A stretch of DNA of 64,000 nt. Source: Pseudobutyrivibrio sp. UBA3626 (lineage in GTDB: Bacteria > Bacillota > Clostridia > Lachnospirales > Lachnospiraceae). Shown piece by piece: positions 16,066 through 23,815 of this stretch. Both the position numbers and the translations under genes were made by a program. The stretch is from contig DFLF01000017.1 of the NCBI GenBank assembly GCA_002373675.1, positions 124,001-188,000 on the forward strand, written 5' to 3'. The notes under the pieces were generated by a model. That model saw only the letters and a list, made by a program, of their open reading frames with translations, ran no database searches and was not told the origin of the DNA. Position 1 is the first letter of the stretch. Every line of letters starts with the position of its first letter.

Positions 16066-16095
16066 ATTATACCTATTCTCCTGACAATATTGCAA
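16066..16095 (-). promoter_or_regulatory. Promoter of the interrupted lipoprotein gene
   Basis: On the minus strand TTGCAA (16090-16095), an 18-nt spacer and TATAAT (16066-16071) precede the ATG at 16024 by about 40 nt. Before the transposon inserted, it probably also drove the lipoprotein gene now at 5992-6228. Confidence 0.6.
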
Positions 16096-16208
16096 GTCCA
16101 GAAACCAATAAAGGAAAAAAATCTGTGTTTTTCCAAATGTCAAGGAATATGGACTCCATACTCCCAATATGATTGATAAAATACCTAAAACCAAAAAATA
16201 AATTCCAT
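16073..16208 (-). pseudogene. Degraded small membrane-protein reading frame
   Basis: Behind GGAGG and an ATG at 16208, the frames piece together to a hydrophobic stretch (YFLVLGILSIILGVWSPYS) followed, after a shift in a run of T, by PLLVSGLAILSGE and a stop. The ATG frame itself closes after seven codons. This looks like a frameshifted one- or two-helix membrane protein. It overlaps the promoter at 16066-16095, so it is a weak call. Confidence 0.3.
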
Positions 16209-16392
16209 TTTTATACCTCCTTACATTATTCTAATTACGTTTATTTCATCATCGTTCTATCCCCCCTCTCTCGTTTTTTACACTATATCAGAAAACATGT
16301 GTCATTATTGGGACACCAATTAGATTCTTTTATTCTTTTATTCTATATTAATCGTGAATAAAAAAATTAAAGAAGGTGACAAGTCACCTTAA

Positions 16393-16587
16393 GTATTGGA
16401 ATCTCACTTATTCATTTCACCTTTCCATAGATTAAGCCTTACTCTAATCGACTAGGAATCTAAAAGCAAGGTCAAGCGCTTTGCGTTTCGCTGAAAACCT
16501 TGCTTTGAGACCGCTAGTCGATTATTTATCGGCTCCAAAATTTATATGGAAAGGAGAAATTATGAATAACATTAGAGATTCCAATAC
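16393..16587 (+). promoter_or_regulatory. Palindromic element E: long leader hairpin hiding the SD of a small gene
   Basis: GTATTGGAATCTC at the left end matches the complement of GAGATTCCAATAC at the right end. Inward, TTCACCTTTCCATA pairs with TATGGAAAGGAGAA, AATCGACTAG with CTAGTCGATT, and AAAGCAAGGT with ACCTTGCTTT. The apex is GTCAAGCGCTTTGCG. The right arm contains the ribosome-binding site AAAGGAG and start codon of the 25-codon frame at 16562. A perfect small hairpin AAGGTGAC-aa-GTCACCTT (16373-16390) sits just before it. Confidence 0.65.
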
Positions 16588-16639
16588 AAAATTTAAGATA
16601 ACTATTGTTGAGTGTATATTAAGGAGGATTAGACTATGA
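16562..16639 (+). CDS. Short leader peptide or small protein (25 aa), coupled to the DUF5688 gene
   Basis: GGAAAGGAG is followed after 6 nt by an ATG encoding MNNIRDSNTKFKITIVEC and a basic end (ILRRIRL). The stop TGA overlaps the start of the next gene (ATGA at 16636), and the second gene has its own site AAGGAGG inside this frame. Its start region forms the right arm of element E. I read it as a translated leader that passes the state of the hairpin to the downstream gene. It could also be a small protein in its own right. Confidence 0.5.
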   Translation: MNNIRDSNTKFKITIVECILRRIRL

Positions 16640-17532
16640 CTTACCAAGATTTTGAATCACAGATTGTTGAACTTATTACTACTGAATTATCAGATGAATG
16701 TACTATTGATACTAAGCCTGTTATCAAGAATAACGGTATTACTCTACATGGACTTGTTATTAACAATGGCAAGTGCAACATCTCCCCTACTATTTACCTT
16801 GATTACTACTACAAAGAGTACGAAAATGGGGCTGACATTGATAAGCTTGCTAAACAAGTTATTGCTCAATACAAGAAATTTGAGCTAGATGAGGACTTTG
16901 ATATCTCTGTATTCACAGATTACGAGAAGTGCAAGGATAATATTTCTTTCAAGCTCATCAATTATGAGAAGAATAAGGAGCTTCTCGAAGATATCCCTCA
17001 TATCAAGTATCTCGACCTTGCAATCGTATTCTATTACTTACTCGAAGGAGGAATGAACGAAACAAGCTCTATCCTAATCAGAAATAGCCATATAAAGCAC
17101 TGGGGCGTCGATAAAGTCGATTTAATGGTGCAGGCTCAGAATAATACCCCTCGACTCCTACAAAGCGAAATAAGGAGCCTTACGGACGTTGTAAAGGAGA
17201 TACTCGCAGACAATCCTATGGCAATTACTCCGGAAGATGAGCCAATGGACCAGACTATGTATGTCCTTACCAATAAACTAAAGCTTTATGGTGCTTGCTG
17301 CATCCTATACAAGAACCTACTTGAAGAGTTCGCAGAACAACATGACTGCGATTTCTACATTATTCCAAGTAGCGTACATGAAGTCCTTCTTCTTCCTTGT
17401 TCTAAAGAACTAGATTCCGAATATCTTACTTCTCTCGTTCAGGAAGTTAATTCCTCTGAACTATCTACTGAAGACATCTTATCAGACCATGTTTATCTAT
17501 ACTCAAGGAAGAATAAGGAAATAACATACTAA
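16636..17532 (+). CDS. DUF5688 family protein (298 aa)
   Basis: The N-terminal pattern NNGITLHGLVINNGKCNISPTIYLDYYYKEYENG is what I recognise as the DUF5688 family, common on mobile and accessory DNA in Lachnospiraceae and of unknown function. The protein is soluble and acidic, and has no signal peptide. The C-terminal half (YVLTNKLKLYGACCILY, IIPSSVHEVLLLP) resembles the substrate- or partner-binding half conserved in that family. The start overlaps the stop of the 25-codon leader (ATGA) and AAGGAGG precedes it. The upstream hairpin element E suggests translational control. Confidence 0.75.
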   Translation: MTYQDFESQIVELITTELSDECTIDTKPVIKNNGITLHGLVINNGKCNISPTIYLDYYYKEYENGADIDKLAKQVIAQYKKFELDEDFDISVFTDYEKCKDNISFKLINYEKNKELLEDIPHIKYLDLAIVFYYLLEGGMNETSSILIRNSHIKHWGVDKVDLMVQAQNNTPRLLQSEIRSLTDVVKEILADNPMAITPEDEPMDQTMYVLTNKLKLYGACCILYKNLLEEFAEQHDCDFYIIPSSVHEVLLLPCSKELDSEYLTSLVQEVNSSELSTEDILSDHVYLYSRKNKEITY

Positions 17533-17533
17533 A

Positions 17534-17557
17534 AAGAGAGGCTACATAGCCTCTCTA
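17534..17557 (+). repeat. Hairpin between the DUF5688 gene and the next gene
   Basis: AGAGAGGCT-acat-AGCCTCTCT forms a perfect 9-bp stem 1 nt after the DUF5688 stop. It has no T-run and is followed by the AAGGAGG of the next gene, so it may stabilise or separate the messages rather than terminate. Confidence 0.6.
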
Positions 17558-17571
17558 AGAAAGGAGGTCCT

Positions 17572-17826
17572 ATGAATAATCTACAACGCATATGTGAAAT
17601 ATGCTTACTTAATAACATCTATACGCCTAATGAACTTCAAGCTTTACTTAAAGCAGGAAAGGAGCCAGCTGTTCATACTAAAAACTACTGGAAGAAGGTG
17701 GGTAAAATCCCAAGACTTAATGCTACTGGTATTGAAACTAAGTTATGGATTAAGAATCAATCTAATGGAGAATACTATCTCAGAAAGACCATTCTTTATT
17801 CTGAATCAATGGTTGAGTCAATTTAA
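17572..17826 (+). CDS. Small accessory protein of unknown function (84 aa)
   Basis: It starts MNNLQRICEICLLN and contains a helix-rich N-terminus (TPNELQALLKAGKEP) and a basic centre (YWKKVGKIPRL). There is no membrane segment. AAAGGAGG lies 6 nt upstream of ATG. The spacing of 39 nt from DUF5688 suggests co-transcription. I do not recognise a family. It probably belongs to the same accessory module. Confidence 0.6.
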   Translation: MNNLQRICEICLLNNIYTPNELQALLKAGKEPAVHTKNYWKKVGKIPRLNATGIETKLWIKNQSNGEYYLRKTILYSESMVESI

Positions 17827-17868
17827 AATAGTTGGATAAATTTCAATAAAAAGAATATAAAAAATGGA

Positions 17869-17895
17869 CAAAAATAAGTTTCCGTTTTGTCCAAA
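17869..17895. repeat. Hairpin after the accessory module
   Basis: GGACAAAA and TTTTGTCC pair around an 11-nt loop and are followed by a run of A on the plus strand (a run of T on the minus strand). It is followed by two copies of AAAATTGTCCT (17930-17955). The rest of 17827-18009 shows no gene. It may be a terminator for minus-strand transcription of the broken tRNA. Confidence 0.45.
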
Positions 17896-18009
17896 AAAGG
17901 CGAAAAAAACAATTGTTCTTCAAAAATTGTCCTAAAAATTGTCCTAAATTCAATTGCGCAAGGCCAAGAAATCACGTATTTCAAGGCTTCCAAGAGACAA
18001 CGACACAAA

Positions 18010-18049
18010 CACTACCAATGAGGTGCGCTACCGACTGTGCCACGCCAGC
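18010..18049 (-). pseudogene. 5' half of a tRNA-Thr(GGT) gene, truncated in the anticodon stem
   Basis: On the minus strand the sequence has a 7-nt acceptor strand (GCTGGCG), TG, a D-arm with GCAC / GCGC around AGTCGGTA, then CCTCA and an anticodon loop TTGGTAG with GGT. The expected 3' anticodon strand TGAGG fails after TG, and no T-arm (GGTTCGA) or matching acceptor strand is found nearby. The gene is therefore broken after about 40 nt. Such a break is what integration in the anticodon loop followed by loss of one end would leave. Confidence 0.7.
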
Positions 18050-18064
18050 AAATAATACTGAGTT

Positions 18065-18093
18065 AGTATAACAAAGATTAAGGTAATAATCAA
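18065..18093 (-). promoter_or_regulatory. Intact promoter of the broken tRNA gene
   Basis: On the minus strand TTGATT (18088-18093), a 17-nt spacer and TATACT (18065-18070) end 15 nt upstream of the tRNA 5' end at 18049. It would still transcribe the half tRNA into the accessory region. Confidence 0.65.
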
Positions 18094-18139
18094 ATAGTGT
18101 GTGATAAATGGAACACATAAATGCAGACCTGTCTTTGAT

Positions 18140-18547
18140 TCAGTTATGAATAATGTCTAGCATTTCTCTTGGCGTTACAACATACGTTTTTACAGGAAAA
18201 TGCTTTATATTTCCTGTTACTAAATAAGCCTCTTCTTCTTTTCTCTTCTCCATAAGGACTGCGTAGAATACAACATCCTTCTCATCAGGAATCTCATCCT
18301 CAATCAAACCATAATCTGAATATACTCCACGCTTTTTTAGTTCATCTATAAATACTTCTACTACCTTATGATCAAATTTAAACTTTGGTCGATTGAGTAC
18401 ATCTATATACTCTGCAATAATCTCATCGTTTAATATTGGAATAATATCACCACATAATGCTTCTACCATTACTTGATTAGGTACCGAGCCTTTTTTTAGC
18501 ATGGCAGACACAATGACATTAGTATCTAGTACAGCGTAGTATTTCAT
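18140..18547 (-). CDS. PIN-domain toxin (putative ribonuclease), 135 aa
   Basis: The N-terminal YYAVLDTNVIVSA (first catalytic aspartate) and later acidic positions (EIIAEYIDVL, DEKDVVFYAV, LVTGN) are the pattern of the PIN-family toxin group often annotated as putative toxin component. It would cleave RNA in a metal-dependent way when not bound by the antitoxin. ATG 18547 shares one base with the antitoxin stop (TAATG), the usual coupled arrangement. No truncation is seen. Confidence 0.85.
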   Translation of the reverse strand: MKYYAVLDTNVIVSAMLKKGSVPNQVMVEALCGDIIPILNDEIIAEYIDVLNRPKFKFDHKVVEVFIDELKKRGVYSDYGLIEDEIPDEKDVVFYAVLMEKRKEEEAYLVTGNIKHFPVKTYVVTPREMLDIIHN

Positions 18548-18852
18548 TAACTAGAAGTCTTTCTCTCTAATCTAGAAGATTCAATCTCGGCATTGATTTC
18601 TTCCAAAGACATATCAGACAAACCCTTCTTCTCGGATTCTTCATTAAGTTCAACCATAGCACGATAACCTTTTTCTGCTCTATAAGGTTCTTTTGGTAAT
18701 GTCATTCTGAACGGAATGCCATTTTCCATAATTGATCTTTTCAAAAACATCCTAACTGCTGTAGATGTATCTATTCCTAGTTTTTCAAAAACCTGTGCGG
18801 CTTCGTCCTTTAACGAGTCTTCAACTCTAACTTGTATTAATGAAGTTGCCAT
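18547..18852 (-). CDS. RelB/DinJ-type antitoxin (101 aa)
   Basis: The start MATSLIQVRVEDSLKDEA and the following FEKLGIDTSTAVRMFLKRS are the ribbon-helix-helix DNA-binding domain of RelB/DinJ antitoxins. The charged C-terminus would wrap the toxin. GGAGGG lies 6 nt upstream of ATG 18852, so the longer frame from 18882 is not used. A RelB-type antitoxin with a PIN toxin is a mixed but known pairing. The complex likely represses its own promoter. Confidence 0.85.
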   Translation of the reverse strand: MATSLIQVRVEDSLKDEAAQVFEKLGIDTSTAVRMFLKRSIMENGIPFRMTLPKEPYRAEKGYRAMVELNEESEKKGLSDMSLEEINAEIESSRLERKTSS

Positions 18853-18934
18853 AATGTGCCCTCCCTTCTCTTTGTAATACAATTATATTACATTGTCGTT
18901 CACATTTCAAGTATTTCGTATCTCTCAGAAAACT

Positions 18935-18963
18935 TTGGAAAAAAGACAAAATTATGATATAAT
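18935..18963 (+). promoter_or_regulatory. Promoter of the alanine symporter gene
   Basis: TTGGAA (18935-18940), a 17-nt spacer and TATAAT (18958-18963) lie 33 nt upstream of the GTG start. Confidence 0.7.
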
Positions 18964-18996
18964 AACGCCGTTTGAATATATGGAGGACTAATAACT

Positions 18997-20418
18997 GTGG
19001 TTGAAACAATCGACAACGCATTAATTACTATAGATGGATATGTATGGGGTGTTCCCCTTATAGCATTTATATTAATAGGTGGAATTATATTAACAATAAG
19101 AACAAGAGGTGTTCAATTCAGAAAGCTCCCTCTTGCCTTCAAATGGATATTTATTAACGAAAAAGGAAATGATAATTCTGGAGAAGTATCGAGCTTTAGC
19201 TCCCTAATGACTGCACTTTCTGCGACTGTTGGAACCGGCAACATGGTTGGAGTCGCAACTGCGGTTGCCTCTGGTGGACCTGGCGCACTTTTTTGGATGG
19301 TTGTTACAGCACTTATTGGTATGGCAACCAAATATGCCGAGGGATTTCTCGCTATTAAGTATAGAGAGTTTGACGATAGTGGCAACGTTCTGGGAGGACC
19401 TTTCGCTTATATAGAGAAAGGTTTAGGGGAAAAATGGACATGGCTTGCCAAGCTCTTTGCAATCAACGGACTCTGCGCCGGATTATTTGGAATAGGAACT
19501 GTTACACAGGTAAATGGTATTGTTAAATCAATTAACGATTATTTCAATCCTGAAGGTGTACAATCCGTTAATCTGCCTGCACTAGGTGGTTTCAGCTGGA
19601 TTACTGTTATAGCATCAATTGTTATCGCTACGCTTGTAGCAATTATTATATTTGGTGGAATTAAGCGAATATCCAAAGTCGCTTCCGTTGTTGTACCCTT
19701 TATGGCTATTCTTTATTTTATATTAGGTATACTTGTTATTATATTAAATATAACAGAAGTTCCTGCTGCAATAGCTATTATTATAGAAGCAGCATTTGAC
19801 CCAAAAGCATTTACGGGAGGAATTGTAGGTTCGGTATTTGTTGCTATGCAAAAGGGTATGTCCAGGGGAATATTCTCTAACGAAGCAGGTCTTGGTTCTG
19901 CTCCAATAGCTGCAGCCGCTGCAAAGACCAAAGAACCTGTTAGACAAGGTCTCATATCCATGACAGGAACATTTATAGACACTATTATCATTTGTAACAT
20001 AACAGGCATTGCAATCGTATTAACCGGGGCATGGCAAATAGAAGGCTTTGAGGGCGTCCAAATTACAACATATGCTTTCCAGAAGGCTCTACCTTTCCCT
20101 GATGAAATAACTGCCTTTATAATAATGATTTGCCTTGTATTCTTTGCATTTACATCTATACTTGGCTGGAATTATTACAGTGAACGTTGTATGACTTATC
20201 TTAATGGCGGAAAGTCAAAGACCATAAAAATATATAACGCATTATATACTATTGCTGTATTTGCCGGACCATATATGACTGTTACTGCTGTATGGACAAT
20301 TTCAGATATTCTTAACGGATTAATGGCTCTGCCTAATATGATTGCACTCTTTGCCTTATCCGGTGTTATTGCAAAAGAAACAAAAGAATTCTTCAAGAAC
20401 AAAGACAATCTTAAATAG
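18997..20418 (+). CDS. Sodium:alanine symporter, AGCS family (473 aa)
   Basis: This inner-membrane carrier takes up alanine or glycine with sodium. The family hallmarks are TVGTGNMVGVATAVASGGPGALFWM, the conserved FSNEAGLGSAPIAAAAA segment and about 11 hydrophobic helices. The length is normal. The start is GTG, 10 nt after TGGAGG, with a good promoter upstream. It is monocistronic and ends in a bidirectional terminator. Confidence 0.92.
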   Translation: MVETIDNALITIDGYVWGVPLIAFILIGGIILTIRTRGVQFRKLPLAFKWIFINEKGNDNSGEVSSFSSLMTALSATVGTGNMVGVATAVASGGPGALFWMVVTALIGMATKYAEGFLAIKYREFDDSGNVLGGPFAYIEKGLGEKWTWLAKLFAINGLCAGLFGIGTVTQVNGIVKSINDYFNPEGVQSVNLPALGGFSWITVIASIVIATLVAIIIFGGIKRISKVASVVVPFMAILYFILGILVIILNITEVPAAIAIIIEAAFDPKAFTGGIVGSVFVAMQKGMSRGIFSNEAGLGSAPIAAAAAKTKEPVRQGLISMTGTFIDTIIICNITGIAIVLTGAWQIEGFEGVQITTYAFQKALPFPDEITAFIIMICLVFFAFTSILGWNYYSERCMTYLNGGKSKTIKIYNALYTIAVFAGPYMTVTAVWTISDILNGLMALPNMIALFALSGVIAKETKEFFKNKDNLK

Positions 20419-20450
20419 AAAAATGCGAAATAAATTATTTCGCATTTTTA
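20419..20450. terminator. Bidirectional terminator between convergent genes
   Basis: AAAATGCGAAAT and ATTTCGCATTTTT form a long stem with A-runs and T-runs on both sides. The stop codon of the minus-strand transglycosylase gene lies inside the stem. Confidence 0.85.
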
Positions 20451-21229
20451 ATCATATCCTGTATAACTATATTAGCTTGACTGAGCAAATTCTCATATGC
20501 ATTACTTGTTGTGGAATTACTTGTCTTACTTTGTAACTGTTCCACGAAGAATTCATATGAAGTATGGTTTGGAAACTCTTTAAGCTTCTCTGCAAGCTCG
20601 GAAGCAACTTTTGCTCTCGCTGCCGCCGATTCTGCTGAAATCTCACTTGAATGTCCCGAATTAACTGTATATGTCTTATTGGGAACTTCAACTCCATTAT
20701 TAAAATACCCCATAACAAGAGCAACTGCTTTAGGTGTCTCATTATTCTGTGGTATTCCACCTGCACGGGCTACGGCGTTAGGTCCTGCATTATAAGCAGC
20801 ATACGCCAGTTCATAATTGCCGTCAAATCTATCTAGCATTTGACGAAGGTATTTCGCCCCTGCCATAATATTCTGATATGGATCGTATATATCAAAATCT
20901 CCCAATTCCTGGGCTGTAGACGGTAACATCTGCATAATTCCCACAGCACCGGCAGAACTTACCGAATCCTGATTAAAATCTGACTCCAGTTTTGCAACAG
21001 CTTTAAGGAAATTAATATCAAGATTATACGTTGTTGCTGCTTCATTTAGCATATCTTCTAGAGACATTGTCCTATCTCCAGAATTAGAAGTACTAAGCTT
21101 ATCATAATTCTCAGCAATTTTAGACGCTTCTGCCGAAAGTGCATTAGCAAATTCAGGACCAGCTGATGTTCTATCTACCACTTCTGAATATACAGTTGCT
21201 CCTTTTTCATTGACAATTGATATTCTCAT
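20435..21229 (-). CDS. Lytic transglycosylase, SLT domain (264 aa)
   Basis: The SLT (goose lysozyme-like) domain spans about residues 75-190. It has the catalytic glutamate in AVAKLESDFNQ, followed by GAVGIMQMLPSTAQELG and LAYAAYNAGPNAV. It cleaves peptidoglycan strands. No signal peptide is seen (MRISIVNEKGATVYSE is hydrophilic), so export by a dedicated route, for instance a flagellar or similar machine, or action after lysis is possible. It overlaps the upstream 85-aa gene by 4 nt and is third in an operon with efp. Confidence 0.88.
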   Translation of the reverse strand: MRISIVNEKGATVYSEVVDRTSAGPEFANALSAEASKIAENYDKLSTSNSGDRTMSLEDMLNEAATTYNLDINFLKAVAKLESDFNQDSVSSAGAVGIMQMLPSTAQELGDFDIYDPYQNIMAGAKYLRQMLDRFDGNYELAYAAYNAGPNAVARAGGIPQNNETPKAVALVMGYFNNGVEVPNKTYTVNSGHSSEISAESAAARAKVASELAEKLKEFPNHTSYEFFVEQLQSKTSNSTTSNAYENLLSQANIVIQDMIKNAK

Positions 21230-21483
21230 TCAGTCTCCTTAATAGCCTGTCTAAGGGGCTCTAAATTGTTCTCCTTATCAAGTTCGTCTAATCTATTCGC
21301 TACACGCTCCATTACTTCTCCAGGAACAGTTCCATCTTCTAGTATATCACTGGCGGAACAATCACTATGAAGTAAAACTGTAACATCAAGCCATTCTTCC
21401 TTAGAGAATTCCTCATAGAAGAGATTATATATATCCTCAGTTCGAAGAATCTCTGATAAAGGTCTATTCCTCAATCTATCCAT
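21226..21483 (-). CDS. Small acidic protein of unknown function (85 aa)
   Basis: It begins MDRLRNRPLSEILRTEDIYNL. The protein is acidic, helical and soluble, with no cysteine-based or membrane motif beyond a single LHSDCSASD. It is placed 2 nt after efp and overlaps the transglycosylase start by 4 nt (ATGA), so it is an operon partner of both. No family is recognised. Confidence 0.75.
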   Translation of the reverse strand: MDRLRNRPLSEILRTEDIYNLFYEEFSKEEWLDVTVLLHSDCSASDILEDGTVPGEVMERVANRLDELDKENNLEPLRQAIKETE

Positions 21484-21485
21484 TA

Positions 21486-22043
21486 TTATACTCTCGATAA
21501 ATACTCACCTGTACGTGTATCAATCTTAATTACATCACCCTGCTCTACGAATAAAGGAACAAGCACGTTGGCTCCTGTCTCAACTACTGCTGGTTTTGTT
21601 GCGCCAGTAGCAGTATCACCCTTGAATCCAGGCTCTGTCTCAGTAACCTCAAGCTCTACAGTTATAGGTGGCTCTACTGAGAACACCTTACCCTTATGAG
21701 AGCAAACTTTACATGTCTCATTCTCCTTAACGAACTTAAGAGCATCACCAATATCTTCCTTAGAAAGGGCAATCTGATCATAAGTCTCTGCATCCATGAA
21801 ATTATATAAATCTCCGTCTGCATATAAATATTGCATATCCTTACGGTCAATGTGTGCCTGTGGGAACTTCTCTGTTGGTCTAAATGAAGTTTCAACAACA
21901 CCACCATTAACAATATCTTTTAACTTAGTTCTAACAAATGCTGCGCCTTTTCCTGGCTTAACATGTTGAAATTCAACTATTTGACATACTTTACCATCAT
22001 ACTCGATTGTTACACCATTTCTAAAATCACCGGCTGTAATCAT
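21486..22043 (-). CDS. efp: Elongation factor P
   Basis: EF-P (185 aa) relieves ribosome stalling at proline runs. The N-terminal KOW-like domain contains the loop HVKPGKGAAFVR, whose exposed basic residue sits at the site modified in other bacteria. Two OB domains follow, ending with VIKIDTRTGEYLSRV. The length and order are canonical. AGGAGGA precedes the ATG. It is the first gene of an operon with the 85-aa protein and the transglycosylase. Confidence 0.97.
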   Translation of the reverse strand: MITAGDFRNGVTIEYDGKVCQIVEFQHVKPGKGAAFVRTKLKDIVNGGVVETSFRPTEKFPQAHIDRKDMQYLYADGDLYNFMDAETYDQIALSKEDIGDALKFVKENETCKVCSHKGKVFSVEPPITVELEVTETEPGFKGDTATGATKPAVVETGANVLVPLFVEQGDVIKIDTRTGEYLSRV

Positions 22044-22159
22044 CTTAATAAATCCTCCTACTATTATCTTGTCACTTTATACTTAGTAACATTTCAAGTC
22101 TATCTAAACTATTCCATAGACCATATTATTTTATACTATATCTTGTATTTTTGCAAGAA

Positions 22160-22597
22160 TTATAACTCGATATCATGAATCATATCAATTCTTCTCTGAT
22201 GTCTTCCTCCTTCGAACTCTGCTTCAAGATATGCCTTAACTATATCTTTAGCAAGTTCCTGACCAACGATTCTTGCACCAAATGCAATGATATTAGCATT
22301 ATTATGCTCTTTAACAAGATGCGCTGTAGCAACATCAGAACAAACTGCTGCTCTAACGCCCTTAACTTTATTAGCCGCAATGCTAATTCCAACACCGGTA
22401 CCACAGATTAGAATACCACAATCTGCCTTATTCTCTACCACTGCCTCACCAACAGCTTTACCAAATGCCGGATAGTCACAAGACTCATTGTCGTCTGTTC
22501 CAAAATTAATAACCTCATGTCCAAGGCTTTCAACATAATCTTTAATGATGAATTTAAGTTCTGTTGCAGCATGATCATTTCCTATTGCAATTTTCAT
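22160..22597 (-). CDS. rpiB: Ribose-5-phosphate isomerase B
   Basis: RpiB (145 aa) interconverts ribose 5-phosphate and ribulose 5-phosphate in the pentose phosphate pathway. MKIAIGNDHAATELK, the cysteine in ADCGILICGTGVGISIAANK, and the conserved EHNNANIIAFGAR and GGRHQRRI (phosphate-binding arginines) are all present. ATG 22597 is preferred because GGAGGA lies 6 nt upstream. The upstream in-frame ATG at 22612 overlaps that site. Confidence 0.95.
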   Translation of the reverse strand: MKIAIGNDHAATELKFIIKDYVESLGHEVINFGTDDNESCDYPAFGKAVGEAVVENKADCGILICGTGVGISIAANKVKGVRAAVCSDVATAHLVKEHNNANIIAFGARIVGQELAKDIVKAYLEAEFEGGRHQRRIDMIHDIEL

Positions 22598-22659
22598 ATT
22601 CTTCCTCCACAAAATAAATATAAACTTAAAGCATTGTATAAATGCCAGGCAAAAAATAA

Positions 22660-22685
22660 AACCTGCAGCTAAGCCACAGGTTAAA
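22660..22685 (-). terminator. Intrinsic terminator
   Basis: On the minus strand AACCTG...CAGGTT with an inner GCT / AGC is followed by ttttattttttg. It ends the gene at 22697-23089. Confidence 0.75.
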
Positions 22686-22696
22686 ATCCATAAATC

Positions 22697-23089
22697 TTAT
22701 AATGAGAAATCCTCAACGCCTACGCTAAAAGTATTATTCTCTTTATTGCCAACAAAGTATTGATATTGATGTATAGCCTGATCTTTCTGCATATCAGATA
22801 TAGCCTTCTCAACATCAAGATTCTTAAGCTCACTATCCTTACCCTTAAGAGAATAAGTAGCAGATGGGTCATATTGATTAGCATAATCATACGCACCAAA
22901 TGTCTGCTTAGCTCTTGCTTTGTCTATTTCTTCCTGAGTAATGGATGCTTTGGAATCTGCTTCCTTTTCCACCTGCTGTGCTGGTCTAACCTCATCCAGC
23001 TTAGAATCACCTACCGGCAAAATAGAACTATTCAGTATTGAGTTATAATTATAGAAACCATCTACTGGACGAATACCTGAAATATTCAT
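22697..23089 (-). CDS. Conserved hypothetical protein (130 aa)
   Basis: The protein has no signal peptide. The N-terminus MNISGIRPVDGFYNYNSI is followed by a lysine- and glutamate-rich linker and a C-terminal block (DVEKAISDMQKDQAIHQYQYFVG) that has the look of an amphipathic helix. I have a vague association with genes near flagellar clusters in Lachnospiraceae but cannot support it here. It stands alone between rpiB and nrdR with its own terminator. Confidence 0.7.
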   Translation of the reverse strand: MNISGIRPVDGFYNYNSILNSSILPVGDSKLDEVRPAQQVEKEADSKASITQEEIDKARAKQTFGAYDYANQYDPSATYSLKGKDSELKNLDVEKAISDMQKDQAIHQYQYFVGNKENNTFSVGVEDFSL

Positions 23090-23212
23090 TGTTTAAGCAA
23101 TCTCCTATCTGACCATTACTTGTTACAAGTAATATATCGGTATGTTAGCGTTTTACTTAACCTTTTCCAATTACACTTTCACAAAATGTTCACAAATAAT
23201 TATCGCAGCCCA

Positions 23213-23665
23213 TTATTTATCGAGCATTTTCTTGAGCTCATTCATGAATGTGTTAACGTCCTTAAACTCTCTATATACAGAGGCAAATCTAACATATGCA
23301 ACTGCATCAAGATCCTTAATCTTATCCATAAGAATCTCACCTATTACATCGCTAGATATCTCCTTCTCTTCTCTAGAGAAAATTTCTGATTCAACATCGT
23401 CTACTAATTTGGCAATGTCAGCTGCCGGAACAGGTCTCTTATGACAAGCACGAAGCACGCCAGACTCAATCTTAGCTCTGTCATACTGTTCACGATTATT
23501 ATCTTTCTTAATTACTATTAATGGGATTGTCTCAACTTTCTCATATGTAGTAAATCTCTTATTACACTCGTCACATAATCTACGACGACGAATAGAATTG
23601 TTATCATCTGCAGGTCTTGAGTCAATTACTCTAGTATTTTCACTACTGCAAAAAGGACACTTCAT
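23213..23665 (-). CDS. nrdR: Transcriptional repressor NrdR
   Basis: NrdR (150 aa) senses ATP/dATP and represses ribonucleotide reductase genes. The zinc ribbon CPFCSS...CDECNKRFTTYE is at the N-terminus and the ATP-cone follows (VIKKDNNREQYDRAKIESGVL). The length is canonical. AGGAG lies just before the start. It is monocistronic, and no NrdR box was looked for beyond the immediate upstream DNA. Confidence 0.96.
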   Translation of the reverse strand: MKCPFCSSENTRVIDSRPADDNNSIRRRRLCDECNKRFTTYEKVETIPLIVIKKDNNREQYDRAKIESGVLRACHKRPVPAADIAKLVDDVESEIFSREEKEISSDVIGEILMDKIKDLDAVAYVRFASVYREFKDVNTFMNELKKMLDK

Positions 23666-23815
23666 AATTATGCTTCTCCTCTCAATTCGTATGTTATGTC
23701 ATACTAATAACAACATATAGTATAATTATATTAGAGAAGCACATTATATGCAAGTGTTTTTATTGAAATATTAAATGTAAGATAGCATTACCTTATTATA
23801 TTTCTCACATCCATT

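Noticed and set aside
17940..18049. Group I intron in the tRNA-Thr anticodon loop
   Set aside because: No 3' exon (T-arm or matching acceptor strand) and no conserved intron core were seen nearby. Loss of the 3' half is simpler.
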